Made by a program: the position numbers and the translations under genes
From: Candidatus Babeliaceae bacterium
Lineage (GTDB): Bacteria; Babelota; Babeliae; Babelales; Babelaceae
NCBI GenBank assembly: GCA_007116155.1
Contig: SKJC01000002.1
Span: 124,001-188,000, forward strand
Length of the DNA: 64,000 bases
Direction of reading: 5' to 3'
Shown here: piece by piece, positions 44,584 to 53,827 of the stretch
How the letters are laid out: each line of letters begins with the position of its first letter
How positions within the stretch are numbered: position 1 is the first letter of the stretch
The notes under the pieces: generated by a model
Database searches by the model: none
Seen by the model: only the letters and a program-made list of their open reading frames with translations
Told to the model about the DNA's origin: nothing

Positions 44584-44606
44584 TTCATTGATCAATATGG
44601 TATACT
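44584..44606 (+). promoter_or_regulatory. predicted extended -10 promoter for the ABC permease gene
   Basis: TGGTATACT (44598-44606) is an extended -10 element, about 70 bases before the ATG at 44676. A weak TTCATT lies at the -35 position. The rest of the 240-base gap from 44435 to 44675 holds only AT-rich sequence and a 17-base partial palindrome at 44467-44483 (ATACCA / TGGTAT arms). Confidence 0.4.
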
Positions 44607-44675
44607 AATAAAAACGTTAAATACTTCACTGTCACCAGAAAATAAAAAAACAAAAAATCTAAGAAGGATCCCCTC

Positions 44676-45458
44676 ATGAAACTCTACCGAATATGGGCCG
44701 TTACCTACCGCCTTCTGATTCAATACCATAAAGACTTTAACAAGCTCGCGTCAGTCTTTTATTGGCCTGGTTTTGACATTATCGTATTCGGTTTTATGAT
44801 TACTGGAATCCAATGCACTACTTCTGATCCACTGGCAACCAAAGGTCTTCTTATTAATATCGCTCTATGGCCGCTTGTAAATCGCGGCAGCCTTACACTT
44901 TCATTAAGCCTTTTTGAGGAAATACGATCTCAAAACATTGCCGGGCTTTTTTCAACGCCCATCTCTTTTAGCGAATGGATTGCCGGCAGTATTCTCGAAG
45001 GCCTGATATCTTCTATTGCCGTTGTTCTTATGTGTGGGTTCATTGTTTCATCCATGTTTAATGTCTCTATTTTAGATGCAGGATGGCTACTTATACCCAT
45101 CATTACCTTTGGTTTTTTTACCGGTGTTGCGATCAGCTGCATAACGACTGCAGCGCTTTTCATTTGGGGCAGCAGCGTCCAAACTATTATATGGATGGCG
45201 GGATGGGCTTTTGCACTTATTAGCGGAATTTTTTACCCTATTGAAACACTCCCCCCAATCTTACAAAAAGTCGCCTTCTGCTTCCCACTCCAATACCTAT
45301 TTTCAAATATACGCACCTACATCAACACAGGAACATGGTCTATCGAAACACTCATGATCGGTTCTTTTCTAACCATATTCTATATGGTTATCTTAGGCAT
45401 TGGGCTAATTGCCTCCTATCGTTATAGCAAACAGCTCGGGCTCCATCGACTTATTTAG
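44676..45458 (+). CDS. ABC-2 type transporter permease
   Basis: This 260-residue inner-membrane protein has six hydrophobic segments and the ABC-2 pattern: an N-terminal cytoplasmic part (YHKDFNKLASVFYWPGFDIIVFGFM), then EEIRSQNIAGLFSTPISFSEW, and SGIFYPIETLPPILQKVAFCFPLQYL before the last helix. These exporters pair with an ATPase; the likely partner is at 47044, beyond an opposing gene. AAGGA lies upstream of the ATG. The substrate is unknown. Its end overlaps the convergent gene by 8 bases. Confidence 0.85.
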   Translation: MKLYRIWAVTYRLLIQYHKDFNKLASVFYWPGFDIIVFGFMITGIQCTTSDPLATKGLLINIALWPLVNRGSLTLSLSLFEEIRSQNIAGLFSTPISFSEWIAGSILEGLISSIAVVLMCGFIVSSMFNVSILDAGWLLIPIITFGFFTGVAISCITTAALFIWGSSVQTIIWMAGWAFALISGIFYPIETLPPILQKVAFCFPLQYLFSNIRTYINTGTWSIETLMIGSFLTIFYMVILGIGLIASYRYSKQLGLHRLI

Positions 45459-46890
45459 CAGCAGGCTCAATTAACGATTGAGCATCAGATAAGAACTTCA
45501 TCAAGCTTAAAATTCTTGGCAACTCTTTATCTAATAACGTAACGACTCCAAAAATTTGGATTCGTACTTTTTGTAATGCATCAACCATTTTTTGAATTTC
45601 TTCTTTTTTCAATACACTTACTGCTGGAGGAATTAATTTCACTGAACGACCAAAATCACCAGCAGGACCTTGTAAAATACTAAAAATATCTTGACTTAAA
45701 TCGTTCATTATTTGTAACAACCGATCAAGCACACCCCTATCTTCGCTAACCTCAGACAAAAATGGCATAGTAAAGGCAAAAATTTCCCCCATTGAATACA
45801 ATTTCGAAAAACCAGCATTCTGCTTTGCCAACATTGCTAACCGATCATCAATAAGTTGCAATGTCTGATTTGCAAGGGGCAGAACTTCGTCCAGACTATA
45901 ATCAACAAACAATCCAACATGGCCACCTAGTCTATGAAGCATTTTCCAGATTGCTCCCACACTTTCTCCGATATCTTGAATAATATTAACAGGAGAAACC
46001 ATACGCGCATGCGCCACATTCGCACGCAAAGTAGTAGTATCACCACCAGACAAAGCCATTTTCAAAAGATCTTTTGTGGTCACGTTCATAAAAGATAAAC
46101 CTATCGACAACAAACCGCTAGTTGCCTGCAACAACTGGCCTCCCCCAATTATTGTTGTAGACATTTCTCCTGCTAAACGGTCCCACTCAACCCCTATCTT
46201 TTTCAAAACAGACGACATCAAATCGAAAAAGATACCTAAATCAATCAAACGCTTCTGATATGACTCCTTCATATCAGAACGTCCAGCATTCCCCGCAAAT
46301 AAAATTAAAACCTCAAATAAATCAATCAACATAGGCCGCATAGAAATAATAAGAGTATTCACTTCATTTGTCAGAGGAGAAAGCTTATGTATTGCCTGTA
46401 AACGTTCACCAACAAAAACAACTTTCTCTCCCAAATCTTTAGGCGAAACCGTATCTGGAAGATCTTTTATTTCTTCTAAAACTCTATTAATTGCCTTTAC
46501 ATTCTCTTCCACAGAAGCAATATAACGTACTAGAATATCAATGGTTGATGGTTTCTCACCTTGCGCATCTAACATTGTTTTTTTTAACTGAGTAATTGCA
46601 TCAACGCTCCGCTGCAACCGAACAATAATATCTCCCTGAATTACTGTTTTTGTTCCGCCAAAAAGATCTTGTAGCACTCGAATCAAGTCCTCAGGCGCTC
46701 GTTGTAAAAAACGTCCTATCTCATCTGCTTTTTCTTTTACCACTTGTTCAATTTTACTTACGACCTGTTTACCGCGTTCAAAGTTTCTCCCATGACAATC
46801 ACCATCCCATGGCCAACAAAACTCCACAGCCCTGCTAAAATTCATAGATCCTATAAAAACAGTAAAAAACAAAATACGTAATAGTTTCAT
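45451..46890 (-). CDS. exported helical protein of unknown function
   Basis: No family is recognised. With the start at the ATG at 46890 (MKLLRILFF), downstream of a GAGG at 46903-46900, the protein has 479 residues and a signal peptide of about 20 residues ending near SRA. An aromatic Cys pair follows (CWPWDGDCHG). The rest is almost entirely alpha-helical with many short heptad-like segments (for example VVSKIEQVVKEKADEIGRFL and LQKVRIQIFGVVTLL), so it may be a long extracytoplasmic bundle. It lies between, and opposite to, the two genes of an ABC-2 exporter. A 35-base palindrome touches its ribosome site. Confidence 0.75.
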   Translation of the reverse strand: MKLLRILFFTVFIGSMNFSRAVEFCWPWDGDCHGRNFERGKQVVSKIEQVVKEKADEIGRFLQRAPEDLIRVLQDLFGGTKTVIQGDIIVRLQRSVDAITQLKKTMLDAQGEKPSTIDILVRYIASVEENVKAINRVLEEIKDLPDTVSPKDLGEKVVFVGERLQAIHKLSPLTNEVNTLIISMRPMLIDLFEVLILFAGNAGRSDMKESYQKRLIDLGIFFDLMSSVLKKIGVEWDRLAGEMSTTIIGGGQLLQATSGLLSIGLSFMNVTTKDLLKMALSGGDTTTLRANVAHARMVSPVNIIQDIGESVGAIWKMLHRLGGHVGLFVDYSLDEVLPLANQTLQLIDDRLAMLAKQNAGFSKLYSMGEIFAFTMPFLSEVSEDRGVLDRLLQIMNDLSQDIFSILQGPAGDFGRSVKLIPPAVSVLKKEEIQKMVDALQKVRIQIFGVVTLLDKELPRILSLMKFLSDAQSLIEPAAK

Positions 46891-46902
46891 TTTACCCATC
46901 CT

Positions 46903-46937
46903 CACTAATATAAAATATTTCATATTTTATATTAGTG
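46903..46937. repeat. 35-base perfect inverted repeat at a ribosome binding site
   Basis: Two 16-base arms (46903-46918 and 46922-46937) are exact reverse complements around a 3-base loop. The sequence is AT-rich apart from its ends and ends on the first base of the GAGG ribosome site of the gene starting at 46890. It could be a protein operator or an mRNA hairpin. No T run follows, so it is not an ordinary terminator. Confidence 0.85.
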
Positions 46938-47043
46938 CCTAGTGCTGTTAAACTGCAATAGTTGAAGAACACCAGAACAATAATTGCGCTCTTAAAACTT
47001 TTTATTTAGGCTGATCAAGATCAATAGAAAGGAATAAACCTCA

Positions 47044-47979
47044 GTGGACACCAAAATTCTAAAAATAGAAAAGCTCTCTAAGCAGTACAATTCAATCAAT
47101 GTCTTAACCAACTTTTCCTGCGAACTGTATAAAGGAGAAATCCTTGGCATTCTTGGAGCAAATGGTGCGGGAAAAACCACACTACTCTCCATTCTTTTAG
47201 GTCTTGTAAAACCAACACAAGGTTCTATTTCATACTTTGGTCAAAATTTTTTTACCCATCAAAGTGCCATTTTGCATCGTATTGGAACAGCTAGCGCCTA
47301 CGCCAAACTCGCTTCACCATTAACCATACAACAAAACCTTGATATTTACGGAAGATTATACGGCATACCCAAATTAGAACGCCTTAGCAGAATTACCCAG
47401 CTCCTTAATCTGTTGGAAATAAAACACCTAGCAAATCAGAATGTACAATATCTATCAGCAGGAGAAATGACCAGAGCAACATTAGCCAAAGCTTTTTTGC
47501 ATAATCCTGATCTCGTACTTTTAGATGAACCAACAGCTTCATTAGACGTCGATATAGCAACAACAATTCGCCAATTTATTCTAGAGAAACAAAAGCAAGG
47601 GGTCTCATGCATTATAACATCCCATAACATGGCTGATATGGCTGAATTATGCGATCGTATTATTGTTTTAGATCATGGTGTTATCAAAAAAATTGCATCT
47701 CCTGAAGAGCTTAAAAACATAATAACTTTAAGCAAGATCATATTTACCGCAACACCTGTTGCTCAGGAACAGATCATTGTATTTGCGCAAGTAAAAAAAT
47801 ATCCCGTACATCTTCATCCACATGAGGTAGAAATTACTGTTCCTAGCATTGAAGTCGCAGAGACCTTGCAACAGATAACCCATGCGCACATACCCTATCA
47901 ACGAGTAAGTATCAAAGAACCCACACTTGACGACTTCTTCATATCCCTAGCTCAATCCTGTAAGAAGGAACGGCGGTGA
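47044..47979 (+). CDS. ABC-2 type transporter ATP-binding protein
   Basis: The 311-residue cytoplasmic ATPase has Walker A GANGAGKTT (about 39-47), signature LSAGEMTRATLAKA (a variant of LSGGE), Walker B LVLLDEPTASLD and H-loop ITSHN. About 90 C-terminal residues form the extra domain common in DrrA/CcmA-type exporters. The start is a GTG with AAAGGAA upstream. The most likely partner is the permease at 44676. Its TGA overlaps the start of sbcC in a GTGA. Confidence 0.88.
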   Translation: MDTKILKIEKLSKQYNSINVLTNFSCELYKGEILGILGANGAGKTTLLSILLGLVKPTQGSISYFGQNFFTHQSAILHRIGTASAYAKLASPLTIQQNLDIYGRLYGIPKLERLSRITQLLNLLEIKHLANQNVQYLSAGEMTRATLAKAFLHNPDLVLLDEPTASLDVDIATTIRQFILEKQKQGVSCIITSHNMADMAELCDRIIVLDHGVIKKIASPEELKNIITLSKIIFTATPVAQEQIIVFAQVKKYPVHLHPHEVEITVPSIEVAETLQQITHAHIPYQRVSIKEPTLDDFFISLAQSCKKERR

Positions 47980-50687
47980 TTCCACGCAAGGTGACGTTAA
48001 AAAATTTTTTAAGCTACGGCCCGAAAACGGTAACCGTTGATTTCTCTCCTTACCAATGCATCTGCTTGAGTGGAAAAAACGGTCATGGAAAATCGGCGCT
48101 ATTAGACGCAATTACCTGGGCACTCTGGGGACAAGCACGAAAAGTAAATGGTGTTGCACGATCTGAGGAGCATCTTGTTCATTTAGGACAAGATCACATG
48201 ATGATTTCATTCGATTTTGAAATTCATGAAGCAATCTATCGAGTTACGCGAGAATATTCAAAAATTCGCAACAAAAAGACACTCTCTGAATTACAATTTG
48301 GTGTTCTTAATGAAATAACGAACGAGTTTACCCCCTGCACTGGCAAAACAACGCGCGAAACGCAAGAACAGATAATCTCAACGATAAGCCTTTCGTTCGA
48401 AGGTTGTATAAATTCAATTTTTCTACGCCAAGGACAATCTCATGAATTTTCTAAAAAATCGCCCCAAGAACGAAAAGAAATCTTATCCTCAATCCTCGGG
48501 TTCAGCCATCTTGAGACCTATCGAGAAAACACCCTTGCTATCATTCGAGAATTGAATAAAAAGCAGTATTTGCTCACTAATCAAATCGAGCAATTACAAG
48601 AAAAAACGAAACAACTTCAATACATTCTTGCTGAAAAAAAAGAGATCGAGGAAGCTCTAACTCAGAGTAATAGTAAACAAAAAACAATTATACACAACAT
48701 AACTCTTACCGAGCAAATACAAGAACAATACCACCAGCAACAACAACAAAAAGCGCTATTGTTTCAAGAGAAAAAAATAATTTTAGACGCCCAATCTGCA
48801 GCAACATCGGAATTGCATAAACTCACTACAGAATGGAAAAACATACGCCAATCACTCGCAAAAATAAAAAACAAAAACAACAAAGACGAGTGCATAATCA
48901 TTGAAACCCAACTAGACGCCATTCAAGAAAAAAAAGATTTACTTCTTGCGCTCATCAACAAAAAGCAACAAATTACGGTGCAAATTGCTCTACAAGCACA
49001 AACTCTTGAACAGAACTACATACGACAAAAACAAGAGTTACAACTCCAAAAACAATCGATCCGCATAAACCTAACACATCAAAAAGAAGTTAGACAAACG
49101 ATACATTCGCAAATTACATGCCTCAATGCAGAACTTACAAATATAGTAGCTCTGAGCACCACGGAAACAGAAAATCTTCAAAAAATAGGACATCAAAAAG
49201 AGTCTCTTCAAAAACTTAAAAATACGAACCAATTACTGGAAAAAAAACAGCATACAGCCGCCTCTCTTAATCAAATTGCTGTAGAACAAGAAAAAAAATG
49301 CCAACAAACCCTTAGTCTATTGTTCAAGGCACAAGCGGTCTGCCCAACCTGCAAACAAGGACTTACAGAAAATACGCAGCATCAGGTCATACAACAAACA
49401 AAAAGACAAGAACAAAAATGTATACATCAATCAAAGCGCGCGCATCAACATCAAAGTGCACTTAAGGAACGCATTAAAACAGTTGTTTTACGTATACAAG
49501 AAGCACAAAACAACCTTCAAATGCTCGAGACGTTGCACATACAGCACCAAGCCGCACAACAAAAAAAAACATCCCTTCAAGAAGCAATCCTACAACTTCA
49601 AACCCAATATACCAAAGCAGCAGAAGAGGTTAAAAACCTTGAAAGTTCCTACTTACTCATTGAAGAACAAATTACTAGTGCAGAAACAAATTATACCGCT
49701 CAAAAAACTGTAGCCCTAGAATCTCCCCTACAAAAAACATGGGAATCTCTTGGTAATACAGAAAAAGAATATCTAGGATATTTACAAAAACAGAATGAAC
49801 AAGAATTACAAGAGCGATTGAAAAACATTAAAGAACAAGAAAACGCTGCGCAAAATCGAGCAATACTAAAACAAAACAAAAAAAACCTGGCAGCTCTCAT
49901 CCAGAAGCATCTTTCAAATGTACGCTTACTGCAAAAAAAACATGCGGCGATCGAATATTCAATACACAGCCGAGAATTCAACATATCCGATCAACAATTG
50001 GTTCTCCTGGATTTACGAAATACATTAACAAAAGAACATCAACTTTATTCAACACTCATAAGCAAAGAAAGTTTTTTACAAGCACAAATTAAACAGCTTG
50101 AACAGGATAAAGAACAATTAGCGCACCTTCAAAGAGAACAACAGGCTCTTATTATTCATCTTGATGAATATATGATACTTTCCAATGCTCTAAGTAAAAA
50201 TGGAATACAAGCCCTTCTAATTGAATACATTCTTCCTGAACTAGAATTAGAAACCAATGCTATTCTTCAAAAACTTTCAGAAAATAATACACAAATAATA
50301 TTTGAATCAGTAAAAGATCTTAAAAATGGTTCGTCTAAAGAAACACTCGATATTCATATTTCTGATGCTATGGGCGTGCGTCCTTACGAATTATTCTCAG
50401 GGGGTGAGGCCTTTCGCATTGATTTCGCGCTAAGAATAGCGCTATCAAAACTCCTAGCAAAGCGCTCTGGAAAACCATTGCAGACATTAATTATTGATGA
50501 AGGATTTGGCTCTCAAGATGAACAGGGCCTCGAAAAAATTCTTGAAGCCCTGCAAAAAATTCAATCAGATTTTGCGAAAATAATTATTGTTTCCCACCTG
50601 CAAGAAATGAAAACTCAATTTGCTGCAAATTTTATTGTTGAAAAACATCCAACAGGATCAAACGTTACTATTATTGAGCAATGGTAG
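47976..50687 (+). CDS. sbcC: SbcC/Rad50-type DNA repair ATPase
   Basis: This is the ATPase of the MRN-like complex that resects DNA ends and cuts hairpins. In 903 residues it has the N-terminal Walker A SGKNGHGKSA (32-41), the family segment FLRQGQSHEFSKKSPQERKEILSSILG, a coiled coil of about 600 residues, the zinc-hook CPTC at about 456-459 for dimerisation, and the C-terminal SGGEAFRIDFALRIALSKLL and LIIDEGFGSQDEQG (Walker B). Its nuclease partner SbcD is not adjacent. It starts with a GTG inside the end of the ABC ATPase gene. Its last 17 bases overlap trxB, which is convergent. Confidence 0.92.
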   Translation: MIPRKVTLKNFLSYGPKTVTVDFSPYQCICLSGKNGHGKSALLDAITWALWGQARKVNGVARSEEHLVHLGQDHMMISFDFEIHEAIYRVTREYSKIRNKKTLSELQFGVLNEITNEFTPCTGKTTRETQEQIISTISLSFEGCINSIFLRQGQSHEFSKKSPQERKEILSSILGFSHLETYRENTLAIIRELNKKQYLLTNQIEQLQEKTKQLQYILAEKKEIEEALTQSNSKQKTIIHNITLTEQIQEQYHQQQQQKALLFQEKKIILDAQSAATSELHKLTTEWKNIRQSLAKIKNKNNKDECIIIETQLDAIQEKKDLLLALINKKQQITVQIALQAQTLEQNYIRQKQELQLQKQSIRINLTHQKEVRQTIHSQITCLNAELTNIVALSTTETENLQKIGHQKESLQKLKNTNQLLEKKQHTAASLNQIAVEQEKKCQQTLSLLFKAQAVCPTCKQGLTENTQHQVIQQTKRQEQKCIHQSKRAHQHQSALKERIKTVVLRIQEAQNNLQMLETLHIQHQAAQQKKTSLQEAILQLQTQYTKAAEEVKNLESSYLLIEEQITSAETNYTAQKTVALESPLQKTWESLGNTEKEYLGYLQKQNEQELQERLKNIKEQENAAQNRAILKQNKKNLAALIQKHLSNVRLLQKKHAAIEYSIHSREFNISDQQLVLLDLRNTLTKEHQLYSTLISKESFLQAQIKQLEQDKEQLAHLQREQQALIIHLDEYMILSNALSKNGIQALLIEYILPELELETNAILQKLSENNTQIIFESVKDLKNGSSKETLDIHISDAMGVRPYELFSGGEAFRIDFALRIALSKLLAKRSGKPLQTLIIDEGFGSQDEQGLEKILEALQKIQSDFAKIIIVSHLQEMKTQFAANFIVEKHPTGSNVTIIEQW

Positions 50688-51684
50688 GAAGCTCATATCT
50701 CATAAAATGTATTGCCCCTTTTCCTGCGGCACAAATCCCACTTCCTGAAGCCACAGGCGCTTGACGATATGCCCACTGCACAACATCACCAGCTGCAAAA
50801 ACCCCGGGAATACTCGTTTGCCTTGAAATCGGATCGACAACAATATGATCTGAATCAGAAAGCTCAAGCTGATTCTTGAATAAATCGGTATTAGGACCAT
50901 GACCAATCAAAACAAAAACACCTTCTACGTTTAATAATTCTTGATCTTGAGTCTCTTTATTATATAATGCCAAACCGCTTACTGATTCACCATTACCTAC
51001 AATTTCTATCGGTTCACGGCCATATAACACCTCAATCTTACCTTCGTATTCTCGCAACTTTTCACGAACATAACGCTGAGCTCTTATTTCACGCCCACGA
51101 ACCAATACATATACATGGCTTGCATACTCAGCTAAATGTACCGCAGAAGTAATGGCAGAGTCTCCACTCCCAATAACCGCAACAGGTTTTCCTTCAAACG
51201 CAAATGCATCACAGGTCGCACAGCCCGAAACTCCACTTCCCCAATATTTTTCTTCACCGGGAATCCCCAATTTTCTAGGGCAAGAACCAGTCGCAATAAT
51301 GATAGACGCCGCTTTCAATGGAGCTGAATCTGCAAGGGTAACCGTAAATGGATACCTAGTTAAATCAACAGAGACGGCCGTATCATATAAAAAAGACACC
51401 CCGCGCGATTCCACTTGCTTCAAAATAGAGGTCATAATATCAAAACCACTTGCTGGCTGGATACCTGGCCAATTCTCAACCCATTTTGCACGAGTAATAA
51501 GACCACCAGCCTCATCTCCAGTAACCAAAATGACCGGTATGCGTGCATCAGCAATATGCATAGCAGCAGAAGCTCCTGCTGGACCAGAACCTAGCACCAC
51601 CACAGGTAATTGCTCAGCAAATGCTTGCCAAAATCCCAATATCCCCAAAAAGGTAATTGAAAAAATATAATAACGCCAAAGCAT
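50671..51684 (-). CDS. trxB: thioredoxin reductase with export signal
   Basis: This FAD enzyme normally reduces thioredoxin with NADPH in the cytoplasm. Here 337 residues include a 23-residue hydrophobic N-terminal segment (about 6-20) ending FAEQ, a likely signal peptide or anchor, before the FAD loop VVLGSGPAGASAA. The redox pair is C155 and C158 (SGCATCDAF), the NADPH loop is VIGSGDSAI and the closing FAD motif is GVFAAGDVVQW. The start is the ATG at 51684, 6 bases after GGGAGG; a longer ATG at 51690 is too close to it. Periplasmic TrxB is unusual. It overlaps the end of sbcC. Confidence 0.88.
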   Translation of the reverse strand: MLWRYYIFSITFLGILGFWQAFAEQLPVVVLGSGPAGASAAMHIADARIPVILVTGDEAGGLITRAKWVENWPGIQPASGFDIMTSILKQVESRGVSFLYDTAVSVDLTRYPFTVTLADSAPLKAASIIIATGSCPRKLGIPGEEKYWGSGVSGCATCDAFAFEGKPVAVIGSGDSAITSAVHLAEYASHVYVLVRGREIRAQRYVREKLREYEGKIEVLYGREPIEIVGNGESVSGLALYNKETQDQELLNVEGVFVLIGHGPNTDLFKNQLELSDSDHIVVDPISRQTSIPGVFAAGDVVQWAYRQAPVASGSGICAAGKGAIHFMRYELPTIAQ

Positions 51685-51707
51685 ACGCATCCTCCCTTAG
51701 TTACCTA

Positions 51708-51740
51708 GAAAAAAGAAACGGCCCCTTATACAGAGGCCGT
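51708..51740 (-). terminator. rho-independent terminator of the ribosomal superoperon
   Basis: On the minus strand arms of 8 bases (51740-51733 and 51725-51718, one G-U pair) with a 7-base loop are followed by TTTCTTTTTT. It lies 10 bases after the rplQ stop, closing the run of minus-strand genes from rplB. Confidence 0.8.
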
Positions 51741-51749
51741 CAAAAATTA

Positions 51750-52106
51750 CTATACCCACTCGACGCGAGCCATTTCTGCCGTATCACTCATACGACGTCC
51801 CAATAAGTGGACACGCGTGTATCCACCCGGACGCTCTGTATAACGAGGCGCAATTTCCTTAAACAATTTTACCAACGCTTCTTCCTTGTAAGGAAGTAAT
51901 GATTTAGCACGACGACGAAGTACCATTTCGTTACCGCCCCGCGCAATAGTTACTAACCGCTCAGCAAAACGACGGGCTTCCTTTGCGCGCGACTTTGTTG
52001 TAGTTAAGGAACCATTCATAATGAGGGAAATAACCTGATTACGCAGTACCGCCATACGATGAGGACCTGCCATATTCAAGCGTTTAAAATTCTTTTGATG
52101 TTTCAC
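51750..52106 (-). CDS. rplQ: 50S ribosomal protein bL17
   Basis: The 118-residue protein has the bL17 opening RLNMAGPHRMAVLRNQVISLIMNGSL and TTKSRAKEARRFAERLVTIAR, and ends with the bL17 strand RVEWV. It starts 2 bases after the rpoA stop, the usual alpha-operon order. It sits near the peptide exit tunnel. Confidence 0.95.
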   Translation of the reverse strand: MKHQKNFKRLNMAGPHRMAVLRNQVISLIMNGSLTTTKSRAKEARRFAERLVTIARGGNEMVLRRRAKSLLPYKEEALVKLFKEIAPRYTERPGGYTRVHLLGRRMSDTAEMARVEWV

Positions 52107-52108
52107 AG

Positions 52109-53152
52109 TTATTCCTTTGCCTTATCCTTTAACGCAAGAAGATCCATCTCCTGAATATTCATATCCAAAGAAAGACCGTGCTGCTTTAAACCTTCTTTTA
52201 CTTCATCAAATGATTTTTTACCAAAATTCTTAGTCTTTTGCAGAGAATCTTCGCTCATATTAACCAGATCGATAATACGAGTTACACCCGCGTTTATCAA
52301 ACAATTATGCGCACGAACAGAAAATTCCAATGCATCAATAGGTTTTAATAAGAGATCATACGGTAGACCACCAGCTACTGATTCACTTGTTTCAGCTAAA
52401 ACTTCTTCAGCCTCCTCAATAACCTTAGAAATCGTATTAAATGGAATTTCCTGTATAGAAAGAAAATGCTCCAACTGCGTACGAATCACAGAAACTGCAT
52501 AGTTTACCGCATCAACCGGAGTAAGAGTTCCGTCTGTTTCAACCGACAAAACTAACTTATCATAATCAATAACATCACCAACGCGGGTTTTCAAAACATC
52601 ATATGAAACCTTACGAACAGGCGTAAAAAAGGCATCAAGATAAATCTTGCCATCCGGTTGCAACATCTGACCCGCCGGCCAAGTAGCAGGACGATAACCC
52701 CGCCCAGCTTCAACAAAAAATTCAATCTCTAATGACCCATTTTTTGCTATGTGTGCAATAACATGTTCCTTATTGATAAGCTCTAAATGCTCATCAGCAA
52801 CAATATCGGCAACAGTTACAACAGACTCCCCAGATACCGAAAGACGCATTAATCCAGGCTCACCTGTTTTGTTAGCAACAATGATTTCCTTCAAATTAAG
52901 AATAACCTGCATAGCATCTTCAACGACACCAGACAAGGTAGAAAATTCATTATTGACGCCCTTGATAATCACACCAGTAACCGCGCTACCCTCTATTCCG
53001 CCAAGCAAAACACGACGCAATGCATTACCAAACGTCAAACCAAAACCGGGCTCAAGAGGCTGAACAACCAATTGCCCTTCTGTTTGCGTTAATGTCTCCG
53101 CGTCCCACTTTATCTTAGGAATAGTCAGCGGTTGATACGTCTTTCTATCCAT
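52109..53152 (-). CDS. rpoA: DNA-directed RNA polymerase subunit alpha
   Basis: The 347-residue protein has the N-terminal dimerisation domain (GFGLTFGNALRRVLLGGIEGSAVTGV) and the C-terminal helix-hairpin-helix domain that contacts upstream promoter DNA and activators (FSVRAHNCLINAGVTRIIDLV and KNFGKKSFDEVKEGL). The two are joined by a flexible segment at about residues 235-260. It lies between rpsD and rplQ. Confidence 0.96.
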   Translation of the reverse strand: MDRKTYQPLTIPKIKWDAETLTQTEGQLVVQPLEPGFGLTFGNALRRVLLGGIEGSAVTGVIIKGVNNEFSTLSGVVEDAMQVILNLKEIIVANKTGEPGLMRLSVSGESVVTVADIVADEHLELINKEHVIAHIAKNGSLEIEFFVEAGRGYRPATWPAGQMLQPDGKIYLDAFFTPVRKVSYDVLKTRVGDVIDYDKLVLSVETDGTLTPVDAVNYAVSVIRTQLEHFLSIQEIPFNTISKVIEEAEEVLAETSESVAGGLPYDLLLKPIDALEFSVRAHNCLINAGVTRIIDLVNMSEDSLQKTKNFGKKSFDEVKEGLKQHGLSLDMNIQEMDLLALKDKAKE

Positions 53153-53208
53153 TTAAACTCCACGATTATTTTACGTTCACCAACACCCTGAAGGCCTAAC
53201 CGATCATC

Positions 53209-53778
53209 CTACTTCGAATACAACTCAACGATTGCACTGTCATTCACCTGTATCGTGACATCATCGCGCACCGGCATACGAAGCACCTTTCCCTTGCGCG
53301 CTTTTTTATCCTGCTCAAGCCACTCAGGAACCTTATGCGCAGGACCCCGCTTATCTATAACTTCTTTCAAAAAACCTTCTTTTTCGAGAGAATTAGGAGC
53401 AAGCGTAATTTCGTCATCAATACGAACAAGATACGAAGGAGAATGCACACGCGCGCCATTAACAAACACATGTCCATGAACAATTATTTGGCGAGCTTGA
53501 GCACGACTTCCTGCTAATTTTAAGCGATACACAACGTTATCAAGTCGACGCTCAAGAAAACTCAGCAACATCTCACCAGTAGCATGCTGACTCTTTACCG
53601 CCATATCAAAAAAACGCTTGAATTGACGTTCACGCATGCCATATGCTTCTTTTAAATTTTGCTTTTCACGAAGCTGACGACCATATTCAGTCACCTTTTG
53701 CGGGCGCTTAGTCACTACACTTTTTTGTTTTACGCCGTCCTCGCGATTACGTCCGGCTTCTCTTGTTTTACGTTCCAT
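53209..53778 (-). CDS. rpsD: 30S ribosomal protein uS4
   Basis: This primary 16S rRNA binder has 189 residues, about 15 shorter at the N terminus than the usual 203-208 and without the zinc-binding Cys cluster. It has the S4 core GRQLREKQNLKEAYGMRERQF and the S4 RNA-binding domain LERRLDNVVYRLKLAGSRAQARQIIVHGHVFVNG. Confidence 0.95.
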   Translation of the reverse strand: MERKTREAGRNREDGVKQKSVVTKRPQKVTEYGRQLREKQNLKEAYGMRERQFKRFFDMAVKSQHATGEMLLSFLERRLDNVVYRLKLAGSRAQARQIIVHGHVFVNGARVHSPSYLVRIDDEITLAPNSLEKEGFLKEVIDKRGPAHKVPEWLEQDKKARKGKVLRMPVRDDVTIQVNDSAIVELYSK

Positions 53779-53827
53779 TAATCATCTTTCAACAATTATA
53801 CTGCAATAAATCTATGACTAAATAGCC

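Noticed and set aside
44573-44606. TTGACC plus TATACT as a standard promoter
   Set aside because: The spacing is 22 bases; the extended -10 interpretation is preferred.
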